Positions 1 to 5,018 of a stretch of DNA of 5,018 nt are shown in pieces. A program made the position numbers and the translations under genes. Every line of letters begins with the position of its first letter. Positions within the stretch are counted from its first letter, which is position 1. The notes under the pieces are model-generated. The model was not told where the DNA came from. It saw only the letters and a list, made by a program, of their open reading frames with translations, and did no database searches. The DNA comes from Gemmatimonadota bacterium (lineage in GTDB: Bacteria > Gemmatimonadota > Gemmatimonadetes > Palauibacterales > Palauibacteraceae). The stretch covers positions 1 through 5,018 of the forward strand of contig JAMJQV010000333.1 in the NCBI GenBank assembly GCA_023554435.1, written 5' to 3'.

Positions 1-464
1 CCCAGGTAGTCCCGCAGGATGTTCCACGCCCAACCGGCCCCTCGTCGTCCCTCGAAACCCAGGTACTCCCGGAACTGGAGTCGGACCGCCCGTCCGAACT
101 TGTTGCTCCACCCGACCTTGAGAGGGATCAGTGGGGAAAGCGCGATCGCGGGCACGGATCCGAGAAGCGCGAGGAAGCCGCCGTACGAATGCCCGGCGCG
201 AAGGGCCTGCGGCGCATGCCTTTCGGCGAGAGCCTCCGAGAACTGCCGATAGCGGTCCACCCGGGCCGGCAGGTCGGCGTGGGTGCGGAACGAGAGATCG
301 GGAACGAACACCGTGAAGTGCTTGCCAAGCCGTGTCAGGCCCTCGCGGTAGTAGCCGGGATGCACACCCAGGCCCGGGAGGAAGATGACTGGCTCTCCAT
401 CGCCGTGGACTTCAACCGGTACCTGAAGACCGTCGAACCTGAAAGACTCATGCCTCACTGCCAT
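1..464 (-). CDS. Alpha/beta hydrolase fold protein (N-terminal 154 codons, 3' end outside window)
   Basis: Read on the minus strand from ATG at 464, this frame stays open to the left edge, so the C-terminal part is missing. The protein begins MAVRHESFRFDG. A first beta strand with the loop VIFLPGLGVHPGYY (about residues 26-39) fits the oxyanion-hole region of alpha/beta hydrolases. The next strand is VFVPDLSF (52-59). GHSYGG (91-96) is the nucleophile elbow G-x-S-x-G-G, making Ser93 the likely catalytic nucleophile. The acid and histidine of the triad would lie beyond the edge. No signal peptide is visible, so it is probably cytoplasmic. The start is supported by TAGGA at 471-475 (minus strand), six bases upstream; GTG at 458 is an alternative. 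The gene is divergent from miaB. The substrate cannot be inferred: esterase, lipase-like or other hydrolase are all possible. The fold is fairly sure, the function is not. Confidence 0.8.
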   Translation of the reverse strand, partial: MAVRHESFRFDGLQVPVEVHGDGEPVIFLPGLGVHPGYYREGLTRLGKHFTVFVPDLSFRTHADLPARVDRYRQFSEALAERHAPQALRAGHSYGGFLALLGSVPAIALSPLIPLKVGWSNKFGRAVRLQFREYLGFEGRRGAGWAWNILRDYL

Positions 465-623
465 CGGGCATCCTACGCCGGGTCCGCGGTGGGGGCAATC
501 AGTTCGCGGCGGTGCTTCGCAGGCCTCAGCGTGTCCGGTGTGGCCCGTCTCGGCGGCGTCCGGTAGGTTCAGCCGTTGAATTTCTGTTGATCGAGCACTC
601 GAGAGTCGGGGTGAAGAGAGTCC
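465..623. promoter_or_regulatory. Divergent intergenic region between hydrolase and miaB
   Basis: This 159-bp gap separates two genes transcribed away from each other, so it should hold promoters for both. The only AT-richer patch is about 575-592. It contains TTGAAT (576-581) and TTGATC (587-592), which resemble -35 hexamers toward miaB, but neither has a convincing -10 hexamer at 16-18 bp. No good promoter is visible on the minus strand, where the sequence is very GC-rich. A palindrome, TCGAG-CA-CTCGA, lies at 591-602. Promoter content is inferred from gene layout rather than from clear boxes. Confidence 0.35.
591..602. repeat. Short perfect inverted repeat (5-bp arms, 2-bp spacer) upstream of miaB
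   Basis: TCGAG and CTCGA flank CA, 22 bp before the miaB start. The arms are perfectly complementary. The site could be an operator half-site pair or a small 5'-leader hairpin, but arms this short occur often by chance in GC-rich DNA. Confidence 0.3.
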
Positions 624-2015
624 GTGACTGACGCGACAGGTCTGGTCTCGCTGAGACGAAAACGTGCGACTGAGGACGTCGAGGGCACTCCTGTGCCCGT
701 GAGGCGGCGGGCGTTCATTGAGACCTACGGCTGTCAGATGAACATCGGAGACTCGGAGCTCATGGCGGGAGCGCTCGCCGGCCGCGGCTACGTCACGGTG
801 GACGATCCGGCCCGTGCGGACGTGATCGTGATCAACACCTGCGCGATCCGAGAGCATGCCGAGACACGTGTGCTGGGAAGAATCGGGCAGTTGCAGGTCC
901 ACAGGAGGAATCATCCTGATCTCGTTCTTGCCGTCACCGGCTGCATGGCTCAACGCATGGGCAAGAACCTCCTGGATCGAACCGCCGGCGTGGATATCGT
1001 TGCCGGACCGGATTCGTACCGCAGGCTGGGCGACCTCGTCGACGAAATGCGGTTCGAAGGCTTGCCGCGAGGGCAGATGCTCCTGGCTCTCGACGAGACA
1101 GAGGCCTACGAGGGCGTGGACGCCATACGCCGGGAGGGGGTGACCGCGTGGGTGACCGTGCAGCGGGGGTGCGATCATCGCTGCACGTTCTGCATCGTGC
1201 CGTACGTTCGCGGTTCCGAGAAGAACCGGGAGCCTTCGGCCGTGCTCCGGGAGGTGCGGGAGGCCGTGGCCGCGGGTTACTCGGAGGTTAGCCTCCTCGG
1301 CCAGACGGTGAACTCTTATCGCATCGGTGACTGGGACTTCGCGCGGCTCCTGCAGGCGGTCGCGCGAGTGGACGGGGTGCGACGGGTGCGCTTCACTTCG
1401 CCGCACCCGAACGACGTCAGCGATCGAATGGTGCGTGTCATGGCCGAGGAGCCTGCCGTTTGCCCTCAACTGCACCTTCCGGTTCAGTCGGGGTCCGACC
1501 GCATCCTGAAGCGCATGGTCAGGCGTTACACGGTCCAGCAGTTCCTGGACACGGTCGGGCGGGTGCGTGAGAGCGTACCGGGAATCGCGCTGAGCACGGA
1601 CGTCATCGTCGGCTTCCCGGGCGAGAACGAGAAGGATTTCGAGTCCACGCTTTCGCTCCTGCGCCAGGTCCGGTTCGATGATGCTTTTCTGTATCGCTAT
1701 TCGCTGCGGGATGGTACTCCGGCGACTCGCCTGCCGGCCGGCGACTTCGTGAGCGACAAGACATCGGGAAGGCGGTTGGAAGAGGCGATCTCGCTGCACC
1801 GGAGCATCCAGCGCGAGATCAACGAGGGGGAAGTGGGGTCCGAGCACGAGGTCCTGGTGGAACGCCCGGCGCGTTCCGAGGGCGATGTCCTGGGGCGCAC
1901 TGGAACGGGAAAGGTCGTGGCCTTCCCGGGGACTCCCGAGTATCGAAACACGTACCGTACGGTCCGCCTCACCTCTACCAGCGGGCCGACGTTCCGCGGA
2001 GAGGCCGTGACATGA
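624..2015 (+). CDS. miaB: tRNA-2-methylthio-N6-dimethylallyladenosine synthase (MiaB)
   Basis: Cytoplasmic radical-SAM methylthiotransferase that converts i6A to ms2i6A at position 37 of tRNAs reading UNN codons, which improves decoding fidelity. All three expected domains are present in 463 residues. The N-terminal UPF0004 domain (about 29-145) has its three auxiliary-cluster cysteines, Cys37 (ETYGCQMN), Cys73 (NTCAIRE) and Cys107 (TGCMAQ). The radical-SAM domain has the CxxxCxxC set Cys183, Cys187, Cys190 in GCDHRCTFCIVPYVRG, then LLGQTVNSY (224-232) and HLPVQSGSD. A TRAM RNA-binding domain (about 408-462) carries GRT (424-426) and AFPG (433-436). YGCQMN and LGQxVNSY favour MiaB over the paralogues RimO and MtaB. 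The start is GTG behind a weak purine run (GAAGAGAG, 613-620). A basic 28-residue N-terminal tail precedes the first domain; GTG codons at residues 24 and 26 are alternative starts. It overlaps the next gene by 4 bp (ATGA). Confidence 0.96.
   Translation: MTDATGLVSLRRKRATEDVEGTPVPVRRRAFIETYGCQMNIGDSELMAGALAGRGYVTVDDPARADVIVINTCAIREHAETRVLGRIGQLQVHRRNHPDLVLAVTGCMAQRMGKNLLDRTAGVDIVAGPDSYRRLGDLVDEMRFEGLPRGQMLLALDETEAYEGVDAIRREGVTAWVTVQRGCDHRCTFCIVPYVRGSEKNREPSAVLREVREAVAAGYSEVSLLGQTVNSYRIGDWDFARLLQAVARVDGVRRVRFTSPHPNDVSDRMVRVMAEEPAVCPQLHLPVQSGSDRILKRMVRRYTVQQFLDTVGRVRESVPGIALSTDVIVGFPGENEKDFESTLSLLRQVRFDDAFLYRYSLRDGTPATRLPAGDFVSDKTSGRRLEEAISLHRSIQREINEGEVGSEHEVLVERPARSEGDVLGRTGTGKVVAFPGTPEYRNTYRTVRLTSTSGPTFRGEAVT
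1998..2004 (+). promoter_or_regulatory. Ribosome binding site for the LapA-like gene
   Basis: GGAGAGG lies inside the end of miaB, seven bases before the ATG at 2012. Together with the ATGA stop/start overlap it fixes the start of the small membrane-protein gene and suggests translational coupling to miaB. Confidence 0.7.
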
Positions 2016-2278
2016 GCTCCATCGGTCGAAAAATGCTCTTCGTGGCGGTCTTCTCGGCGTTGGCCGCGCTGTTCGCCGTGCAGAACGGAGGCGTGCGCGT
2101 GCCGCTCCATCTCGGAATCGTGAGTATCCGCTCCGTGTCACTGCCGGTCGTCGTGTTCGCGGCGGTGGGCGTGGGGATGCTGCTCGTATTTCTCGCCGGT
2201 CTTCGGGCGGACTTGAAGACGCGCAGAATGCTCCGGCGATACCGTGACGCGCTGGGCGGCGCGTCAGAGGAGCCCTGA
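2012..2278 (+). CDS. LapA/DUF1049-like small inner-membrane protein
   Basis: An 88-residue protein with two predicted membrane helices. The first is about residues 8-23 and is followed by FAVQN (21-25). The second is about 43-64 and ends in a strongly basic tail (RADLKTRRMLRRYRD). Small size, the helix ending in (A/F)xxQN, a short polar link with alternating hydrophobics (VRVPLHL) and a second helix leading to a charged cytoplasmic tail match the lipopolysaccharide-assembly protein A domain family (LapA/YciS, DUF1049). In E. coli LapA works with LapB in controlling LPS synthesis. That exact role is not established for distant members, and lapB is not in this window. The start is the ATG of the ATGA overlap with miaB. 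The stop TGA lies in CTGA at 2275-2278, where comEC translation may begin. It could be an unrelated small two-helix protein; the family call is moderate. Confidence 0.7.
   Translation: MSSIGRKMLFVAVFSALAALFAVQNGGVRVPLHLGIVSIRSVSLPVVVFAAVGVGMLLVFLAGLRADLKTRRMLRRYRDALGGASEEP
2267..2272 (+). promoter_or_regulatory. Strong Shine-Dalgarno-like GAGGAG at the lapA/comEC junction
   Basis: GAGGAG sits at the 3' end of the LapA-like gene with no canonical start codon at normal spacing in the comEC frame. It is 2 bp from the CTG at 2275, closer than usual. By contrast, the first canonical comEC start (GTG 2413) has no purine-rich site before it. The element therefore probably serves comEC initiation or reinitiation near 2275, but this is inference. 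Confidence 0.4.
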
Positions 2279-2412
2279 CCCCGAGGACCGGCGCCAGCCC
2301 CCGCCGCGTCCCGCCCCTTCTGCTTCTCGCACTGCTGACGGCCCTGGGTGTCGCCCTGGGACTCAGGTTCCCGTTCCTTCCCACGCGCGGCGGTCTGGTC
2401 ATCTCGTGGCCT
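2275..2412 (+). other. Probable N-terminal extension of comEC upstream of its first canonical start
   Basis: In the comEC frame this stretch is open (the preceding in-frame stop is TGA 2245-2247) and encodes 46 residues: a short basic, proline-rich leader (TPRTGASPRR) followed by a hydrophobic helix, VPPLLLLALLTALGVALGL, about 2308-2364. That is what ComEC proteins normally have at the N terminus. No ATG, GTG or TTG occurs in frame here. CTG at 2275 overlaps the lapA stop as CTGA. If used, it gives an 837-residue protein instead of 791. Confidence 0.6.
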
Positions 2413-4788
2413 GTGCTCCTGGCGAGTCTGGTGCTGGTCACAGGGCGCTGGAGAAGCGCCTCAGGCGCAGTCTCCGGTCAGTCGCCAGTGCCGGTCTACC
2501 TGGCGCTGGCTGCCGGCCTGGGCGCAGGCGTCCTCCTTGGAGCCTCGGCTGCCAGGCGCGCTGGAGCGTCCTGCGTCCGGGATCTCGGGTCGGGTGACGG
2601 CGTCGAGCTCCACGGCCTGGCTGGCGAAAGCTCTGTCCAGGGCGTTGCCCGGCGCCTGACGCTGTTCGGAGTCTCGATCCGGCCGGTCGGCAGCGCACAC
2701 CGCTGCAGCGTGAGCCGACTGGTGGTGCGACTCGACACCATACCGAGTCCGGTGCGGGCCGGAGCCCGAGTGACGGTCCAGGGCGAGTGGGTTCGAATCG
2801 GCCGTCCGTCGGCATGGCCCAGGCGCCCCGGTCGGCGCGGTATCGTGGTGGGACGACTCGACGAGCCGGGTGGGCGGGAAGATCGCTTGCTCGCTCCAGC
2901 AGCCGCTGCCCCGACTCGAGTGCTACGGGCAGCCCGGGCCCGAGCCTCCGATCGCCTGCGGAGGCTCCTTCCCCCCGACGTAAGTCCGGTGGCGCGAGCC
3001 CTGGTTCTGGCGGAGCGGGATGACCTGCCGGGCTCGCTGCGAACCCGCTTCGCCGAGGCAGGCCTGGCGCATCTTCTCGCGATCTCCGGATTGCACGTGG
3101 GATTGATTGGGTCGGCGATCGGCTTGCTGCTCCGATCGTTCGCGGGCCCCAAGAGGGCTGCCGTCGGAGCGGCGGCGGTGGTCGCCGTGTACGTCGCGGC
3201 CATCGGAGCGCCACCGTCGGCCGTGCGCGCCTCGCTGTTGCTGGCGGGATGGGCTGTCGCCCGAATTCGCGGCCTTCCGGCGCGCGCGTGGGATCTCCTC
3301 GGCGTTGCGGCGCTGGTGGCCCTCGTCAAGGATCCCCTGGTTCTGGTCGAGCCCGGCTTCCAGCTGTCGTTCGCCGGCTTCTCGGGTCTCGGGGCCGGCG
3401 CTGCCGTGTGGCAGGGCTGCACCGGGGGGCGGGCCGGGAACGGCCGGCGGGCGGATGGCCCGCTCCACCGTCTTCCACGCGGTGCACGACGTCGCCTGAA
3501 GCTGATCGGTCTGGCCATGGCCGGCGGTACCGGGGCCTTCATGGCGACCGCTCCGATCGCGGCGGCGCATTTCCAGCACGTAGCTCCGGCAGCCCTGATC
3601 TCTCACTTCGCGGGAACGCCTCTCGTTGGAGGGGCCATAGGGTCCCTGGCCATGACCCTGGTCCTCCCACCACCGCTGGACACTCTCAGCGCCGGTGCGG
3701 CCACGACGATCATCCGCTTCATGGTATCACTCGCGGACTGGATCGCGGGCCTTCCGGGTGCGCACGGCGCGGTCGTGGCACCTTCGCCCGCTACCTGGGC
3801 GGCGCTTCTCCTGCTGCTGGCGTCGCTGGGCCGGTGGCTTCGCTGGGGTCGCCTTCGAACGGCCGTGCTGCCCCTCGCCGGCGCTGCGGCACTGATCGTC
3901 GCCGCGCCCTCGCTGTATACGCGGGTGCCGGGCGGCCTGAGCCTGATCTGCAGTCTCGACGTGGGGCAGGGCGACGCCGCCGTGCTCCGGACCGCGCGGG
4001 GGCGCTGGATCCTGTTCGACGCCGGCCCCTCTTTCGGTACGCGGGACGCAGGACGCGACGTGGTCCTTCCCCTGCTGCGACGCTATGGAGCCCGACGTAT
4101 CGACCTGTTCGTGCTTTCGCATCCCGATCTCGACCACGCGGGGGGCTTCGAGGCGATCCACGAGAGCGTTCCCGTGTTCCGTGTGCTCGATTCCGGCCAT
4201 CCGATTCCGAAGCCCTCCTACGCGCGATTCCTGGCAAGGACGGAGGACGATGGGATCCGGTGGTTGCGGGCCCGCGAGGGCGACGCCGTATACCTCGACA
4301 ACGTCACGATCCGGGTGCTCGGTCCACCGCCCCTCGGTCCCGAAAGCGGGGGCCATGGGCTCGCGAACGAGACGAGCCTGCTGTTGCGCGTTTCCATCGG
4401 TCGGGCGCTGGTCTACCTCAACACCGGCGATGCGACCGCGGCTGCGGAGAGGGCACTGCTGACGGCCTGGGGGGCGGACTCGTTGCGAGCGGATCTGCTC
4501 AAAGTGGGCCACCACGGCAGCAAGGGCTCCTCGGCGGCCGAGTTCCTGTCGGCCGTTCGCCCGTCGACGGCCATCATCTCCGCAGGCCGGGGGAATGCCT
4601 ATGGACACCCGCATCCCTCGGTGCTGGATCGATTGTCGCGGGCCGGAGTCCCGCGCGTCTGGCGAACCGATCGAGACGGTACGCTGTGCATCGAGGTGGA
4701 CGATGACCGAGGCTGGAGGGTTCAGGGCGAGAGCGAGTGGACGAGAAGCCCGGAGCGTGGCACGCGTCTTGACGTCATAAAGGGGTGA
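2413..4788 (+). CDS. comEC: ComEC/Rec2 family DNA internalization protein
   Basis: Polytopic inner-membrane channel that carries single-stranded DNA into the cytoplasm during natural transformation. From GTG 2413 it has 791 residues, with all three family parts. The N-terminal hydrophobic segment and soluble DUF4131-like region cover about 1-165. The Competence domain (about 185-475) has ARALVLAERDDLP, AHLLAISGLHVGL (Ser224-His227), PPSAVRASLLLAG and EPGFQLSFAGFSGL. The C-terminal metallo-beta-lactamase-like domain (about 508-775) has DVGQGD (516-521), SHPDLDHAGG (His570, Asp572, Asp574, His575), NTGD (Asp673), VGHHGSKGSS (His700-His701) and NAYGHPHPS (728-736). The intact metal-binding motifs suggest an active nuclease-like domain, as proposed for some ComEC proteins. 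Coding appears to continue upstream to CTG 2275; GTG 2413 is only the first canonical start and has no ribosome site. It follows the LapA-like gene closely, so it is probably co-transcribed. No comEA, comF or pilus genes are visible, so competence itself is unproven. Confidence 0.95.
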   Translation: MLLASLVLVTGRWRSASGAVSGQSPVPVYLALAAGLGAGVLLGASAARRAGASCVRDLGSGDGVELHGLAGESSVQGVARRLTLFGVSIRPVGSAHRCSVSRLVVRLDTIPSPVRAGARVTVQGEWVRIGRPSAWPRRPGRRGIVVGRLDEPGGREDRLLAPAAAAPTRVLRAARARASDRLRRLLPPDVSPVARALVLAERDDLPGSLRTRFAEAGLAHLLAISGLHVGLIGSAIGLLLRSFAGPKRAAVGAAAVVAVYVAAIGAPPSAVRASLLLAGWAVARIRGLPARAWDLLGVAALVALVKDPLVLVEPGFQLSFAGFSGLGAGAAVWQGCTGGRAGNGRRADGPLHRLPRGARRRLKLIGLAMAGGTGAFMATAPIAAAHFQHVAPAALISHFAGTPLVGGAIGSLAMTLVLPPPLDTLSAGAATTIIRFMVSLADWIAGLPGAHGAVVAPSPATWAALLLLLASLGRWLRWGRLRTAVLPLAGAAALIVAAPSLYTRVPGGLSLICSLDVGQGDAAVLRTARGRWILFDAGPSFGTRDAGRDVVLPLLRRYGARRIDLFVLSHPDLDHAGGFEAIHESVPVFRVLDSGHPIPKPSYARFLARTEDDGIRWLRAREGDAVYLDNVTIRVLGPPPLGPESGGHGLANETSLLLRVSIGRALVYLNTGDATAAAERALLTAWGADSLRADLLKVGHHGSKGSSAAEFLSAVRPSTAIISAGRGNAYGHPHPSVLDRLSRAGVPRVWRTDRDGTLCIEVDDDRGWRVQGESEWTRSPERGTRLDVIKG

Positions 4789-4798
4789 GAAATAGCGT
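4769..4798 (+). promoter_or_regulatory. Weak candidate sigma70-type promoter for fbp
   Basis: TTGACG (4769-4774), inside the end of comEC, matches five of six bases of a -35 box. TAGCGT (4793-4798), 18 bp downstream, is a poor -10 box matching only the first two and last positions. It would start transcription just before the fbp ribosome site, overlapping the nearby hairpin. The call is tentative, since organisms of this GC content often have diverged promoters. Confidence 0.25.
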
Positions 4799-4808
4799 AT
4801 CGTACGCT
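4794..4808. repeat. Perfect 6-bp inverted repeat in the comEC-fbp gap
   Basis: AGCGTA (4794-4799) and TACGCT (4803-4808) are perfect complements around a TCG loop. They start five bases after the comEC stop codon and end 18 bases before the fbp start. No T-run follows, so a classical intrinsic terminator is unlikely. It may be a 3'-end-stabilising or attenuating hairpin, or an operator. Confidence 0.45.
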
Positions 4809-4815
4809 CACCTAC

Positions 4816-4821
4816 TGGAGG
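4816..4821 (+). promoter_or_regulatory. Ribosome binding site for fbp
   Basis: TGGAGG lies five bases before ATG 4827, a near-ideal Shine-Dalgarno sequence and spacing. It decides this start for the fructose-bisphosphatase gene. Confidence 0.8.
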
Positions 4822-4826
4822 CAGGC

Positions 4827-5018
4827 ATGGATCGATACGTGATCACCCTGGGCCGCTTCATCATCGAGTCGGAGCGCCGGCACCCCGGAGCGACGGGTGC
4901 TCTCTCCAACATCCTGTATGACCTCACCCTCGCCGCGAAGTTGATACACCGGGAGGTGAGCAAGGCGGGGCTGGTGGACATCCTAGGGATGGCGGGGAAG
5001 GAGAACGTACACGGCGAG
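4827..5018 (+). CDS. fbp: Class I fructose-1,6-bisphosphatase (N-terminal 64 codons, 3' end outside window)
   Basis: The first 64 residues of a class I fructose-1,6-bisphosphatase, the cytoplasmic Mg2+-dependent enzyme that hydrolyses fructose-1,6-bisphosphate to fructose-6-phosphate in gluconeogenesis and, in autotrophs, the Calvin cycle. The family's N-terminal pattern is clear: TLGRFIIESERRHPGATG (about 7-24), then NILYDLTLAAKLIHREV (28-44), KAGLVDILG (46-54) and ENVHGE (59-64), which precedes the conserved QxxLD segment outside the window. The metal and active-site residues lie beyond the edge, so activity cannot be judged. The ATG has a strong ribosome site. The gene follows comEC by 38 bp on the same strand and may be read from the upstream cluster, from its own weak promoter, or both. 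No frameshift is visible in the part present. Confidence 0.93.
   Translation, partial: MDRYVITLGRFIIESERRHPGATGALSNILYDLTLAAKLIHREVSKAGLVDILGMAGKENVHGE

Noticed and set aside
189..566. 125-codon plus-strand frame opposite the hydrolase
   Set aside because: It lies antisense to a frame with a clear alpha/beta hydrolase nucleophile elbow and has no recognisable domain.
1697..2110. Minus-strand frame across the end of miaB and start of the LapA-like gene
   Set aside because: It overlaps the conserved TRAM domain of MiaB and shows no domain signature of its own.
2438..4614. Long minus-strand open frames opposite comEC (2438-3214, 2496-3542, 2923-3606, 3727-4614)
   Set aside because: Arg/Pro/Ala-rich translations with no recognisable motifs. 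They are a by-product of high GC opposite a gene with clear ComEC motifs throughout.
3249..4706. 485-codon plus-strand frame inside comEC
   Set aside because: Low-complexity Arg/Gly-rich translation in an alternate frame of comEC. The ComEC frame holds all conserved motifs without interruption.
4794..4808. Inverted repeat considered as a rho-independent terminator for comEC
   Set aside because: The stem is only 6 bp and the following sequence is CACCTACTGG, with no run of T.
1..5018. Search for tRNA genes, CRISPR repeats, insertion-sequence ends, toxin-antitoxin or defence genes
   Set aside because: Nothing found. Nearly all bases belong to five recognisable housekeeping-type genes, and the gaps are short.

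Overview
This is an ordinary, gene-dense stretch of a high-GC bacterial chromosome (by eye about two-thirds G+C, with strong G/C preference at third codon positions). It carries conserved housekeeping genes and shows no mobile element, CRISPR array, tRNA or rRNA. The host is probably Gram-negative. The MiaB wording (QRGCDHRC, EKNREP, LGQTVNSY) reminds me of Gemmatimonadota or related lineages, but that is recall-based inference and cannot be proven from this window.

Layout: positions 1-464 hold the first 154 codons of a minus-strand alpha/beta hydrolase that runs off the left edge. Positions 465-623 are a divergent intergenic region with no convincing promoter, only a short palindrome and an AT-richer patch. 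A rightward cluster follows: miaB (tRNA methylthiotransferase, 624-2015); a small LapA/DUF1049-like two-helix membrane protein (2012-2278) joined by an ATGA overlap; comEC (DNA-uptake channel, first canonical start 2413, end 4788); and, after 38 bp, the first 64 codons of a class I fructose-1,6-bisphosphatase (4827 to the right edge).

The three middle genes are packed like an operon. They do not form one pathway: tRNA modification, inner-membrane/envelope biology, DNA import, then gluconeogenesis or sugar-phosphate metabolism. fbp may share the transcript or use its own promoter, for which there is only a weak candidate.

The point most worth checking is the comEC start. ComEC-like hydrophobic coding sequence clearly extends upstream of the first ATG/GTG/TTG (GTG 2413) to the lapA stop. 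There a CTG codon overlaps the lapA TGA as CTGA, just behind a strong GAGGAG. This suggests a CTG start translationally coupled to lapA, or a sequence error. I found no evidence of a novel system.
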